Positions 24,592-33,664 of a stretch of DNA of 64,000 nucleotides are shown here, in pieces (position 1 is the first letter of the stretch; every line of letters begins with the position of its first letter). A program made the position numbers and the translations under genes. The stretch comes from Methylocystis sp. IM3 (GTDB lineage: Bacteria > Pseudomonadota > Alphaproteobacteria > Rhizobiales > Beijerinckiaceae). The stretch covers positions 2,772,501 through 2,836,500 of the forward strand of contig NZ_JBBPBZ010000002.1 of NCBI RefSeq assembly GCF_038070105.1, written 5' to 3'. The notes below the pieces were generated by a model that searched no databases, was not told the origin of the DNA, and saw only the letters and a program-made list of their open reading frames with translations.

Positions 24592-25992
24592 TCAGGCTGC
24601 CTCCCGTTCGGCCTCCGTTTCCGCCGCCGGGAGCAGGACGCGCACGATCAGCCCCCTGGGCGCGCGGTCGAGGAGCGCGACCGCGCCGCCGTGGCTCTCG
24701 ACGAGGGAGCGCACGATGGAGAGGCCGAGGCCGAAGCCGCCCTTGTCCCCCATGGTGCGACCGGCCTGGCCGCGCACGAAGGGGTCGAAGACCTTCGACT
24801 TGATCTCCTCCGGAATGCCGGGCCCATCGTCCGAGACCTCGACCCGCAGACGCCCATCGGGGTCCTCGGCGACCGTGATCTCCACATTCTCCGCGTGGTT
24901 CACCGCGTTTTCCACGAGATTGGTGAAGACCCGCAGCATCTCCGAGAGCGAGCCCCGCATCATGAACTTGCCTTCGCCCGAATAGGCGACCTTGTGGCCG
25001 AGATCGTTGAACTCGTCGGCGACTGTCTGAATCACGCTGCCGAGTTCGATCAGGGAATGGTCGGCGTCCGTGGTCTCGGTTCGCAGATATTCCAGATTTT
25101 TGCGCAGCATCAGATCCATCAGGCTGATGTCGTTCTGCATCTTCCGCCGCAGTTCGGGATCGGCGATGAATTCCGTTCGCAGGCTCAGGCGCGTGATGAT
25201 CGTCTTCAGATCGTGGCTGACCGCCGCCAGAATATGCGTGCGCTCGGCGATCATTCCCAGAATTCGCTCCTTCATCCCCCGGATCGCGCGGCTCAAATCC
25301 CTGATCTCGCGCGGCCCGCGATCGACGAGCGTCCCCTTGAGGCCCTCGCGGGTGGGAAAGGACTCGGCGCGGTGCGCCAGTTCCGCGAGCGGGGCGATGA
25401 TGTAATTCGACAGAAAGATCATCACCGCCGCCGCGCTGATGAAGAAGAGAAAACCCATACGAACCCAGCGCGTCAGGAGGAAGGGATAGCTGGGCTCCGG
25501 CTCCCAGAGCCAGCGCCAGAGCAACCGCGGCGGCTTCCTGTGCTGCGCCACGGAGACGAGCGCATAGCCGCCTTTCTCCAGCTCCAGCGCGAGCGTGTCA
25601 TGCGTCGCGTGAAAGGGCGTCGTCGCATAGGCTTTCGACGCGCCTGTCAGATGGGCGTTGATGCGACTGATCTCGGCCGCGAAAACGGGCTCATCTGTGG
25701 GGACCGGCGCAGGCCTGTCCGCGCGTATGACAATGTTCGTATAGGGCGTGGCATAGCGGATCTTGTGGATGAGCGCGTCCCTCTCCAAGGGCTGCGCAGC
25801 GTCGAGCGCGATCAGAACGCCCGTCAGAAAGTCCGCCTCCGAGACGTAATGGCGGCGCCCCTCCGACTCCATGACGTGCAGCATCAGGATGATGACGAGC
25901 TGATAGGCGATGACCGAGCCGAGGATGAGGAGCGAGATCTGGCCGAGGAGATGGTCCGGCCGCAGGCGGCGCGCAATATCCGACAACACCAT
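24592..25992 (-). CDS. Sensor histidine kinase, EnvZ-like
   Basis: Membrane sensor with two transmembrane segments (LLGQISLLILGSVIAYQLVIIL and FLLTRWVRMGFLFFISAAAVMI) around a 130-residue periplasmic domain, then HAMP, the H-box AAVSHDLKTIITRL, the N-box NLVENAVNHA and G-boxes DDGPGIP and GGFGLGLSIVRSL. I place the start at 25992 because GGAGGAA lies nine bases upstream; an upstream ATG at 26016 also fits. No response regulator is adjacent, so it is an orphan in this window. Confidence 0.9.
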   Translation of the reverse strand: MVLSDIARRLRPDHLLGQISLLILGSVIAYQLVIILMLHVMESEGRRHYVSEADFLTGVLIALDAAQPLERDALIHKIRYATPYTNIVIRADRPAPVPTDEPVFAAEISRINAHLTGASKAYATTPFHATHDTLALELEKGGYALVSVAQHRKPPRLLWRWLWEPEPSYPFLLTRWVRMGFLFFISAAAVMIFLSNYIIAPLAELAHRAESFPTREGLKGTLVDRGPREIRDLSRAIRGMKERILGMIAERTHILAAVSHDLKTIITRLSLRTEFIADPELRRKMQNDISLMDLMLRKNLEYLRTETTDADHSLIELGSVIQTVADEFNDLGHKVAYSGEGKFMMRGSLSEMLRVFTNLVENAVNHAENVEITVAEDPDGRLRVEVSDDGPGIPEEIKSKVFDPFVRGQAGRTMGDKGGFGLGLSIVRSLVESHGGAVALLDRAPRGLIVRVLLPAAETEAEREAA

Positions 25993-26067
25993 ACCGGGCT
26001 TCCTCCGCGTGACCATTATCCGCTTCCTCGAAGACGGCGGCGTGACGCCGCAAAAGCGCCTCGCGCC

Positions 26068-27201
26068 TCAGTCGGCCCCGAAGTGCTTGGCGAGCTTGAG
26101 GCCCTGCCCCTGGTAATTTGAGACGCCCCCCTCCCCGTAGAGGGATTCCGGGATCTCGGCCATGCGCTCATAGACGAGGCGGCCGATGAACTGGCCGTCC
26201 TCCAGCACGAAGGGCACCTCGCGGGAGCGGACCTCCAGCACGGCGCGCGCCGCCGGGCGGCCGTCCGGACCAGCGCCGAAGCCGGGATCGAAGAAGCCGG
26301 CGTAATGGACGCGGAACTCGCCGATGGCGGCGTCCATCGGAGCCATTTCAGCGGCCAGCTCGGCCGGTATGGCGAGCCGCTCGCGCGACGCGAGGATATA
26401 AAAATCGCCGGGATCGAGGATCAGCCGCCCGTCCCGCGCTGGAAGACGGTCCCAGTAATCGTCGATCCGATAGGCCCCCACGCGGTCGACGTCGATCACA
26501 TCCGTATGTTTCTGGGCGCGATAGCCAACGACCCCGCCGAAGGCCTCGACCCCGAGCGCCACGCGCAGCACCATGCCGTCGCGCAGGTTGAGCGGGCCGT
26601 CGACGAGCGGAAGGCGCGCATGCAGTTCGGCCAGCGCGGCGTCGGAGAGCGCCAGCGCCCCCTGCCCTTGCCCGTGTCCCTGTCCCCCACGGGCGCGAAA
26701 GCGAAGCTGGTTGAGCCGCGAGCCCATGCGCGCCCGGATGGAGAAGCTGCGCGGCGAAACCTCGGCGTAGAGCGGCCCCTGATAGCCGGGCGCGACCTCA
26801 TCGAAACGCTCGCCCCGGTCTGTGATGAGGCGGGTGAAGATGTCGAGCCGTCCCGTCGAGCTCTTGGGATTGGCGGCGCCCGAGACGTTTTCGGGCAGCG
26901 TGAGGCGCTCCATCAGCGGCACGACATAGACGCAGCCGCGCTCTAGTATCGCACCGCCGCCTTCGAGCGACATCTCGTCATAGGCGAGCGCCGAGAGGAT
27001 GTCCTTGACGCCGCGATCCTTGCCGGGCAGGAAGCTCGCGCGCACGCGATAGGCCGTCGGGCCGAGCCGAAGATCGAGGCTCGCGGGCTGTATCTGGCCT
27101 TTGGCCAGCGGCGCGGCCACGCGGATCTCCCCCGCCTCGGCCATGGCCGCGATCTGCCGGCTGGAGAGCACGCCGGCCTGCGAATGTTCCAAAGGCGTCA
27201 T
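26068..27201 (-). CDS. dcd: 2'-Deoxycytidine 5'-triphosphate deaminase, long form
   Basis: Deaminates dCTP to dUTP for thymidylate synthesis. At 377 residues it is about twice the length of the E. coli enzyme and matches the duplicated alphaproteobacterial form. The N-terminus has the family motif GQIQPASLDLRLG and the middle NPKSSTGRLDIFTRLITDRG; the C-terminal part repeats the fold (FYILASRERLAIP and GFFDPGFG). The ATG at 27201 is favoured over one four codons upstream. Confidence 0.88.
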   Translation of the reverse strand: MTPLEHSQAGVLSSRQIAAMAEAGEIRVAAPLAKGQIQPASLDLRLGPTAYRVRASFLPGKDRGVKDILSALAYDEMSLEGGGAILERGCVYVVPLMERLTLPENVSGAANPKSSTGRLDIFTRLITDRGERFDEVAPGYQGPLYAEVSPRSFSIRARMGSRLNQLRFRARGGQGHGQGQGALALSDAALAELHARLPLVDGPLNLRDGMVLRVALGVEAFGGVVGYRAQKHTDVIDVDRVGAYRIDDYWDRLPARDGRLILDPGDFYILASRERLAIPAELAAEMAPMDAAIGEFRVHYAGFFDPGFGAGPDGRPAARAVLEVRSREVPFVLEDGQFIGRLVYERMAEIPESLYGEGGVSNYQGQGLKLAKHFGAD

Positions 27202-27298
27202 GCCGCGCCACAACTCCGGTGCCGATAAAGCTCTCCAGACGGGATAGCGCCCGGCCCCGAAAAGGGCAAATCGCGCGCCGCCCGGCGTCAGGATGCGA

Positions 27299-27327
27299 TT
27301 GACACGCCCGCCCGCTTTTCGGATTAC
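27299..27327 (+). promoter_or_regulatory. metZ promoter
   Basis: TTGACA at 27299-27304, a 17-base spacer and GATTAC at 27322-27327. Transcription would begin at about 27333, the first base of the riboswitch stem, which supports both calls. Confidence 0.6.
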
Positions 27328-27330
27328 TGA

Positions 27331-27389
27331 GTCGTGGTTATTTGAGCCGGCCGGCTTGCCGCCACGTTAAACCAAAGGGCTAAAAGGCC
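27331..27389 (+). promoter_or_regulatory. SAM-II riboswitch
   Basis: Matches the alphaproteobacterial SAM-II (metA-type) aptamer. P1 pairs CGTGG (27333-27337) with CCACG (27362-27366); the loop holds the conserved TTATTTGAGCCGG and GGCTTGC elements, and the AAACCAAAGGGCTAAAAGG strand forms the pseudoknot. S-adenosylmethionine binding would reduce expression of metZ, a methionine synthesis gene, which starts about 100 bases downstream. Confidence 0.88.
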
Positions 27390-27491
27390 GGGTCTCCCGC
27401 TCGGAAACCCGTTTTTTGCCAACCGCGGCGCGCTTTTAGAGGCCGCTGCATGATCGGCGCGCGCCACGCGCGCGCCCCGAGGGAGAGAAGA

Positions 27492-28685
27492 ATGTCCAAA
27501 GACGCCCCGCGCAAGCTCAGGCCGGCCACCCAGCTCGTCCATGGCGGGACGACGCGCTCCCCCTTCGGCGAAATGTCGGAGGCGCTTTTTCTGACGCAAA
27601 GCTTCGCCTATCCGACGATGGAGGCGGCCGAGGCGCGCTTCAAGGGCGATGATCCGGGCTTCATCTATTCGCGCTTCTCCAATCCGACCGTCGCCATGTT
27701 CGAACAGCGCATGACGCTGCTCGAAGGCGCGGAAGCCGCCCGCGCCACGGCGAGCGGCATGGCCGCCGTCACGGCGAGCCTGCTCGCGCAGGTTAAGGCC
27801 GGCGACCATGTGGTCGCGGCGCGCGCCCTCTTCGGGTCCTGTCTTTATGTCGTGGAGGATCTCCTGCCCCGGCTCGGGGTCGCCTCGACGCTCGTCGACG
27901 GCGCCGATCTTTCTCAGTGGAAGGCCGCCATTCGCCCGGAAACCAAGCTCTTCTTTCTGGAAAGCCCCACCAATCCGGGCCTCGAGGTCTATGATCTGAA
28001 AGCCATCGCCGACCTCGCCCATGAGGCGGGCGCCCGCCTCGTCGTCGACAATGTCTTCGCGACGCCCCTCTTGCAGAAGCCCCTGGAGCTCGGCGCCGAC
28101 GTCGTCGTTTATTCAGCGACGAAACACATCGACGGCCAGGGCCGCTGCCTCGGCGGGATCATTCTGTCCTCGCAGGCGATCATCGAGGAAAGCATTCATA
28201 ACTTCTTGCGCCAGACCGGCCCGGCGATGTCGCCCTTCAACGCCTGGGTCATGCTCAAGGGACTGGAGACGCTTTCCCTGCGCGTCGGCCAGCAGACGGC
28301 GAGCGCGGGGCGGATCGCGGATTTCCTCGCCGAGCAGAAGGGCGTGGCCAAAGTGCTCTACCCCTTCCGCGCCGACCATCCGCAGGCGGCGCTCGCCCGC
28401 AGGCAGATGCGCGGCGGCGGCACGCTGGTGAGCTTTTATCTCGAGAGCAAGGAACAGGCGTTCCGGCTCGCCAACGCGCTCCAGATCATCAAGATTTCCA
28501 ACAATCTCGGCGACGCCAAGAGCCTCGTCACCCATCCGGCGACGACGACGCATCAGCGTCTCACCCCGGAGGCGCGCGCCACGCTCGGCATCACCGACGG
28601 CATGTTGCGCCTCTCGGTCGGCCTCGAAGATGTGGACGATCTGATCGAGGATCTCGCCGAAGGCCTGGCGGCCGCCCGGCGTTGA
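27492..28685 (+). CDS. metZ: O-succinylhomoserine sulfhydrylase
   Basis: PLP enzyme making homocysteine from O-succinylhomoserine and sulfide, the direct sulfhydrylation route of methionine synthesis. The 397-residue protein starts at the ATG after GAGAGAAGA. Cys/Met-metabolism family features: FIYSRFSNPTVAMFE, ESPTNPGLEVYDLKAIADLAH, the PLP lysine in YSATKHIDGQGRCLGG and SVGLEDVDDLIEDL. The SAM-II riboswitch in its leader confirms the methionine role. Confidence 0.93.
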   Translation: MSKDAPRKLRPATQLVHGGTTRSPFGEMSEALFLTQSFAYPTMEAAEARFKGDDPGFIYSRFSNPTVAMFEQRMTLLEGAEAARATASGMAAVTASLLAQVKAGDHVVAARALFGSCLYVVEDLLPRLGVASTLVDGADLSQWKAAIRPETKLFFLESPTNPGLEVYDLKAIADLAHEAGARLVVDNVFATPLLQKPLELGADVVVYSATKHIDGQGRCLGGIILSSQAIIEESIHNFLRQTGPAMSPFNAWVMLKGLETLSLRVGQQTASAGRIADFLAEQKGVAKVLYPFRADHPQAALARRQMRGGGTLVSFYLESKEQAFRLANALQIIKISNNLGDAKSLVTHPATTTHQRLTPEARATLGITDGMLRLSVGLEDVDDLIEDLAEGLAAARR

Positions 28686-28783
28686 AGCCTGGTTTGATCC
28701 GAGGAAATCGGATCGAGGCGCCAGCGTCTTGTTTTGTCGCGCTTTCTACCGCCGAGCCGGTTCCCACTTCGGAGGAAATCGCT

Positions 28784-29290
28784 TCAGACTTCCCGCGTCG
28801 TCGCCGCAAGGAGGCAATCGGCGTCGACGCGGGCGTTTGCGTGAGCTGCGGAGAAAAACGCCGGCGGCGCGCGGGCCCGGTTCGACAGCCGGGGCCGAGG
28901 CGCCGGCGCGGCGTGGTCCGCCACCATCCAGGGGAGGTTAGCAGGCTGGATGGGCGCCATGCCGGCGTGACCGGGCCACGCCGCTGGGGGTGCGGCGCCG
29001 CGGCAGAGCGTCTGACAGAGGACGCAGTCGATGCCGCGATCGTTGGCGGGGCCCGGCCGCCCCTTCTGCGCATCGGACAGGGGCGCGCCCGATGCGAAAC
29101 AAATAAAGAAGGACGCGAACGTCTCCGTCCGTCCCGCGGCGACGCGCGCCGCGAGCGGCGCCGCGAAAGGCGCGCTCGCCAGCAGCGCGGCCGCCATCAG
29201 CAGGACATGCCCGACCGCTTGTCCAAGGACACGGCCGAACAGGCCCGCCGCGCCGGCGCGCAGGGACGATAGGGAGACCAGACGCGTCAC
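28784..29290 (-). CDS. DUF2946-like Cys-rich protein
   Basis: A 168-residue protein with a hydrophobic N-terminal segment (HVLLMAAALLASAPFAAP), suggesting export or membrane anchoring. The motif CVLCQTLCRG in the middle is the DUF2946 pattern, seen in small proteins near copper and TonB loci. The GTG start and the long proline- and alanine-rich C-terminus make the exact ends uncertain. It is the last member of a minus-strand group downstream of the TonB receptor. Confidence 0.6.
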   Translation of the reverse strand: MTRLVSLSSLRAGAAGLFGRVLGQAVGHVLLMAAALLASAPFAAPLAARVAAGRTETFASFFICFASGAPLSDAQKGRPGPANDRGIDCVLCQTLCRGAAPPAAWPGHAGMAPIQPANLPWMVADHAAPAPRPRLSNRARAPPAFFSAAHANARVDADCLLAATTREV

Positions 29291-29302
29291 ATCCGCATCC
29301 GA

Positions 29303-29512
29303 CTAGGAGGCGACGCGCGGAAAGCGCGCGCGTCGTTCGAGATCGATCAGTCGGATGGCCTGGCCGTGCATGTCGCGCCAGAGCCCCAGCGAGGCGAGCG
29401 TCGCGGCCGCGGTCGCATGGTCCTTTTCCTGCTTCTCGCGCGTTTTCAGCTTTGCGAGCGCGGCCTGCGCCAAGGCGCAACGCCGCCCGCTCGGCGGTTT
29501 CTCGATGCCCAT
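29303..29512 (-). CDS. Hypothetical protein, 69 residues
   Basis: A charged, probably cytoplasmic helical protein (AQAALAKLKTREKQEKDHATAAATL). No family recognised. It lies between two DUF2946-like genes in the same orientation, 12 bases before the next start, and is likely co-transcribed with them. Confidence 0.5.
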   Translation of the reverse strand: MGIEKPPSGRRCALAQAALAKLKTREKQEKDHATAAATLASLGLWRDMHGQAIRLIDLERRARFPRVAS

Positions 29513-29624
29513 CGCATTATTCTCCCGATCGCCGCTTCGCGCGGCCTTCTATTGCGTGTGGTCAAGCGTATGCGCACGCCCGAAGACGGGCGATCGGCGC
29601 AGTGTTGCCATCAGCGTGTGAAGA

Positions 29625-29981
29625 TCAGGCGAAACGTGGCGGGGCGCGGGCCTGACGGGAGACATCGCGCGCCGTCGCCAGCGGCGCAAAGTCGACCGCC
29701 GCCCATGCGAGCCGCGACCAATGGAGAGACGCGAAGGCGAGCGCGACGGGTCGGCCCGCGACAGGCGCGACGCCATCGCAAAAGGCCTGGCAAAGCGCGC
29801 AGTCCTGATGATGGCGATGCGTGTGACCCGGCGACTGTTGCGGCGCGGCGTCGGTCGCCTTCTGGCAGAATTCAAAGAGCCCAGTCGCGTCATGCGCGGC
29901 GGCGACGCCATTCGCGACCGGCGCGATGGCCTGAACGGCCAGCGCCAGAGCGAAGAGAGCAACTGTTAGCCACCGCGGCAT
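29625..29981 (-). CDS. DUF2946-like His/Cys-rich exported protein
   Basis: A 118-residue protein with an N-terminal signal segment (LTVALFALALAVQAIAPVA) and the metal-ligand stretch HTHRHHQDCALCQAFCDG. It is small, exported and lies directly downstream of a TonB-dependent receptor, as DUF2946 genes often do. A role in handling copper or a similar metal is plausible but unproven. Confidence 0.72.
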   Translation of the reverse strand: MPRWLTVALFALALAVQAIAPVANGVAAAHDATGLFEFCQKATDAAPQQSPGHTHRHHQDCALCQAFCDGVAPVAGRPVALAFASLHWSRLAWAAVDFAPLATARDVSRQARAPPRFA

Positions 29982-30088
29982 GAAGGCGCCTTGATCTCGA
30001 ACCCGGAAACGCGAACGTCGTTATAGAAGCAAAATAAGCAGTCAGCCGCAAGCGATCACATCAATTGGCGGCTCAATTATTGGAGTAA

Positions 30089-30114
30089 CCCCGCGCCGGA
30101 CTCTCGGCGCGGGG
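30089..30114 (-). terminator. Hairpin after TonB receptor gene
   Basis: A perfect 10-bp GC stem (30089-30098 with 30105-30114) and a six-base loop, just past the receptor stop codon. The T-tract on the minus strand is poor, so termination may be partial, allowing read-through to the DUF2946 genes. Confidence 0.5.
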
Positions 30115-30128
30115 AAGAGGCCCGTTCC

Positions 30129-32564
30129 TCAGAATTTGAACCGCACGCCGCCCTGGAACAGGCGCGGATTGCCGGCGTAGATCGACCCCGTCGCGTTCTG
30201 CGCAAGCGTCGTATAGCCGGCCTGAACGACCTGCCCGTTCACGAGGCCAGCCTGGTTCTGGATATTGTTCGCCGAAGCGATCCAGTTCCGATCGAAGATG
30301 TTGCGCACCTCGAAATAGGCTGAAAAGTGCTTCAGCCAGAGAAAGTCCACGTCCCTGTCGAGATGGACGTTGGCGCTGACGAGGCCATAGCTGGGAATCG
30401 TCAGAACATTGCCATTATCGATGTAATAGGAGCTTTGATAGGTATATTCGACGAAAGCGCCGAGCCCCCTGAAATCGCCGAACGGCACGTCATAGGCGAG
30501 ACGCCCGGTTGCGTTATGGGGCGCGACGCCCGGGATCTTGTAACCCGCGCGGTCGAAATAGCCGGTCCGGGCCGCCGTGCCGATCTGCTCCACAAATTCG
30601 GTGAAGATCTGGTTGTTGTAGGTGTAATTCGCCATGACGCGCACGCCTTCGAGCGGGCGCCAGTCGAGGAGCGCCTCGACGCCGCGATGGACGGAGCCCG
30701 GCGCATTGAAGGTGTAATTCAGGAGCCCCACGCCAGGCGACTGGGTCAGTTGCTCGTTTTGATACCACTCGTAGAAGCCGGTGAGGCTGAGCAGCACCGT
30801 CTCGTGCGGCTTCCAGTCGAAGCCCATGTCGATGCCCGTATTGCGCTGCGTTTTCAGGTCGGTGTTGGCGCCGGGCCTGCCCTGCTGATTGACGAAGAGC
30901 TGACCGGGATTGGGCGTGCCATAGCCGCTCGAGGCGCGGAAATGCGTCAGAAGGTCGGGCATGGCGCGCCAGGTCACCGACGCCTCGGGCCCGAAGTTCC
31001 AATAGGTCTTGTTGACGCCAACGTCCTGATAGGACGAGATTTGCCCGATCTGCACGCCCCTCTGGAAATAGGTGTATTGCTGCTGGAGCGCGGCGATCTT
31101 GGTCATTTCGGCGGCGAGGCCGAGCACCATCGTCACGTCCTTGGAGAGCGCCACCTCCTCGCGCCCGCGGCCGCCGAGATTCTGCATCATGGCGTTCTGC
31201 TGCGCCTGAAGCGCGCCCGTCGCGCCGACGCCGACCGGGAGCGTGTTGTTCGTATAGCTCGTGTAGCGCGTGCGGTTGAAATAGAGGCCCGCGAAATGCC
31301 GCGCCTCGTAGCCGAGCAGCGATCCGACCTTCGTCACATCGGTCGTGGCGTTGACGGACGGCTCGTCCTGCAGGGCCGCCTGGGCGCCCGTCGGCTGGAT
31401 GATGTTCTTGTCGTCGTAGATGACCTGGGTGCGCCATTTGGTGTTGACGTCGAAATCATGCTCCCAGCGCAGGCCGACGATGTCGCGCCGGTCGTTGCGG
31501 TTGAAGCCCGCGAGCCAGGCCGTGGTGCGGTAATTGATCTGGCCGGTCCGGGCGTTGAGGCCGTCGATCGGCACCTGCGCCGTGGCGCAGAGGTTGGTGA
31601 AGAACGTCGTCGCGGCGCCCGCCTGCGGCGCGGCGTAACAGCCATACTGATAGGGGTTGAGATAGTACTGGTTGAGCGACAGCCGGCCCGAAAGATCGCT
31701 GTAGAGCTGATTGTGAATGAACTTGAAGGTCAGAAGGTCGTCGGGCGTCACCTGCCATCTGGCGGTGGCGTTCACGGTCTGCGTATCGCCGCGCGTATGG
31801 AGCGTGAAGCCCTGCTGGCGCACGTCGCTGGCGAAAACGGCGATGTCGAAATTGTCCCGCTTCTTGCCGACCGCGACGAAATTGTTGAGATAGCCATAGG
31901 AGCCGGTTTCGACGCCATAATCGACGCCGTCGATCTCGGCGCCGGTTCGGGTGCGCCAATTGATCGCGCCGCCATTGGCGTAATTGCCGAAGAGCGCCGA
32001 AGAGGGGCCGCGATAGACGTCGACGCCCGCATAGGCGTGCGGATCGGTCAGATCGGTGCGCGACAGGCCGTCGGGCTGCGTCACCGAGAAGCCGTCCTCG
32101 AGCATGACGATGTTGCGCACGCCGAAGCCGTTGCGGGCGGAGGAGCCGCGAATCGAGATCACGACGTCGCGCAGGCCGTTGCCCTGCTTGAACGAGACGC
32201 CGGGGCTGTATTGCAACATCTCGCGGACGGTCACGAGCGGCTGATTCTTGAAGTCGGTCCCCCGCACCGTCGTGAAGGTCTGGCCGGTCGGCTGCCGATA
32301 GACCGGGAGGTTCAGCTTCTCCGGGCTGAAGCCGGGCGCCGCGGCGAGATCGGGATTCGCCGAGGTGGAGAGAGACCCGGCCGGAGTCGTCACACGCGGC
32401 GCCGAATTGACGCGGGCGGCCGTCGCAGGGCCGCGCCGGGCGGCGGAGGCCCGCGCGCCGCCGACCTCGATCGTGGGAAGCGATTGCTGCGCGACGGCGG
32501 AAGAGGCGACGAGAAGGGCGAGCGCCTGGATCGAGGCGGCGCCCATGAGATGATGACGGGACAT
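30129..32564 (-). CDS. TonB-dependent outer-membrane receptor
   Basis: Active-import receptor of about 811 residues. MSRHHLMGAASIQALALLVA forms the signal peptide, followed by a likely TonB box (QSLPTIEVGGARA), the plug domain (RGTDFKNQPLVTVREMLQYSPGV, IRGSSARNGFGVRNIVMLEDG) and a beta-barrel ending VRFKF with the terminal aromatic residue. An alternative ATG lies nine codons upstream. Flanked on both sides by DUF2946-like genes, an association seen elsewhere with copper or other metal uptake. No siderophore synthesis genes lie nearby. The second receptor at 45.1 kb has nearly the same TonB box. Confidence 0.88.
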   Translation of the reverse strand: MSRHHLMGAASIQALALLVASSAVAQQSLPTIEVGGARASAARRGPATAARVNSAPRVTTPAGSLSTSANPDLAAAPGFSPEKLNLPVYRQPTGQTFTTVRGTDFKNQPLVTVREMLQYSPGVSFKQGNGLRDVVISIRGSSARNGFGVRNIVMLEDGFSVTQPDGLSRTDLTDPHAYAGVDVYRGPSSALFGNYANGGAINWRTRTGAEIDGVDYGVETGSYGYLNNFVAVGKKRDNFDIAVFASDVRQQGFTLHTRGDTQTVNATARWQVTPDDLLTFKFIHNQLYSDLSGRLSLNQYYLNPYQYGCYAAPQAGAATTFFTNLCATAQVPIDGLNARTGQINYRTTAWLAGFNRNDRRDIVGLRWEHDFDVNTKWRTQVIYDDKNIIQPTGAQAALQDEPSVNATTDVTKVGSLLGYEARHFAGLYFNRTRYTSYTNNTLPVGVGATGALQAQQNAMMQNLGGRGREEVALSKDVTMVLGLAAEMTKIAALQQQYTYFQRGVQIGQISSYQDVGVNKTYWNFGPEASVTWRAMPDLLTHFRASSGYGTPNPGQLFVNQQGRPGANTDLKTQRNTGIDMGFDWKPHETVLLSLTGFYEWYQNEQLTQSPGVGLLNYTFNAPGSVHRGVEALLDWRPLEGVRVMANYTYNNQIFTEFVEQIGTAARTGYFDRAGYKIPGVAPHNATGRLAYDVPFGDFRGLGAFVEYTYQSSYYIDNGNVLTIPSYGLVSANVHLDRDVDFLWLKHFSAYFEVRNIFDRNWIASANNIQNQAGLVNGQVVQAGYTTLAQNATGSIYAGNPRLFQGGVRFKF

Positions 32565-32717
32565 GTGCCTGGCTTTCTGGGATTTTTGCATGCGGCCCCG
32601 GCGCCGCGCGCGGGGTCGCGCGCAAACGGCCGCAGGATCGCGGAACAAGCGGAGACAGGGCGCGGGCGAGACCGCGAGCCCTTGTTATCTGGACGGAAAC
32701 GTTCGCCCGGTCGGGCG

Positions 32718-33086
32718 TCAGGCGCGGTCGAAGCCAGGCGGCGGACCGCGCGCAAATCGGGATTGCGCCAGGCGCGACGGAATCCTGCCGGTTTCATTGG
32801 CGATATGGCCAGCGACGCGCATGGCTCGCGGCGCAATCGGAAAGGAACTGAACGCCGCGAGTGAGACAGCCGGCGGCCCCGCGCACAGGAAGCAGGAGTC
32901 GCAATGTTGATGGCGGCCATCCTGACGGCTATCGGCCGCACCCTCGGACTGACCGGTCATTGCGGCGCAGTGCGCCTTCAACGCAAGTTCCGCTGACGTC
33001 GCGCGCGCAACCCCGACCCCGCCGGCAATCGTCTGTATGGCCAGAGCAAGTGCGAGAAGCAGCGCGCGAAGCGAGGACGGACTCAT
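32718..33086 (-). CDS. DUF2946-like His/Cys-rich exported protein
   Basis: A 122-residue protein with a signal peptide (LRALLLALALAIQTIAGGVGVA), a Cys at residue 39 and the metal-ligand cluster RHQHCDSCFLCAG (residues 58-70), the DUF2946 pattern. It is the first gene of the minus-strand group and precedes the TonB receptor by about 150 bases. Confidence 0.7.
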   Translation of the reverse strand: MSPSSLRALLLALALAIQTIAGGVGVARATSAELALKAHCAAMTGQSEGAADSRQDGRHQHCDSCFLCAGPPAVSLAAFSSFPIAPRAMRVAGHIANETGRIPSRLAQSRFARGPPPGFDRA

Positions 33087-33271
33087 CGGTGTTTCCGAAC
33101 TATTTCGGACGACAATTGCGCAGCCTGCCGTGTGTGAGCAAGCGCCTGCGCCGAGTTTGGGCTCAAAATTCGAAGCTGTGCTTTATTTGCCACATCCGCT
33201 TGCGCAACGCATATCCGGTCAGGCGAGAAAGACATTCCCCTTTCGCGACGAGCGTTCTAAGATTCCACGCC

Positions 33272-33664
33272 ATGTATATCGCCATCACCAACGACATACA
33301 GGTCACGGCCCTGCCGGATTTCCTGCCGGACCGTTCGGACCCCGACCAGGGGCGCTACTTCTGGTCCTATACGATCGAGATCGCCAATCTCGGTCGTACG
33401 CGCGTGCAGCTTCTGTCGCGGCACTGGATCATCATCGACGCCAACGGCCGCCGCGAGGAAGTGCGCGGGCCTGGCGTCATCGGCGAACAGCCGGTGCTGG
33501 AGCCGGGCGAAACATTTCGCTACGCCTCTGGCTGTCCGCTGATGACCCCTTCGGGCATGATGCAGGGCAGCTATCGGATGGTGACCGACGCCGGCGAGGC
33601 GTTCGATGTGGAAATCCCCGCCTTTTCACTCGACAGCCCCCTCTCCAACCCCACGTTGAACTGA
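33272..33664 (+). CDS. apaG: ApaG (Co2+/Mg2+ efflux-associated) protein
   Basis: A 130-residue single-domain ApaG protein with an FN3-like fold. The motifs YFWSYTIEIANLGRTRVQLLSRHWIIIDANG and EPGETFRYASGCPLMTPSGMMQGSY are unmistakable. The family is linked to cobalt and magnesium tolerance and to protein interactions; the exact role is unsettled. The stop overlaps the argE start by one base. Confidence 0.93.
   Translation: MYIAITNDIQVTALPDFLPDRSDPDQGRYFWSYTIEIANLGRTRVQLLSRHWIIIDANGRREEVRGPGVIGEQPVLEPGETFRYASGCPLMTPSGMMQGSYRMVTDAGEAFDVEIPAFSLDSPLSNPTLN

Noticed and set aside
30327-32864. 845-codon open frame antisense to the TonB receptor
   Set aside because: Shadow frame with no domain; the receptor has signal peptide, plug, barrel and terminal Phe.
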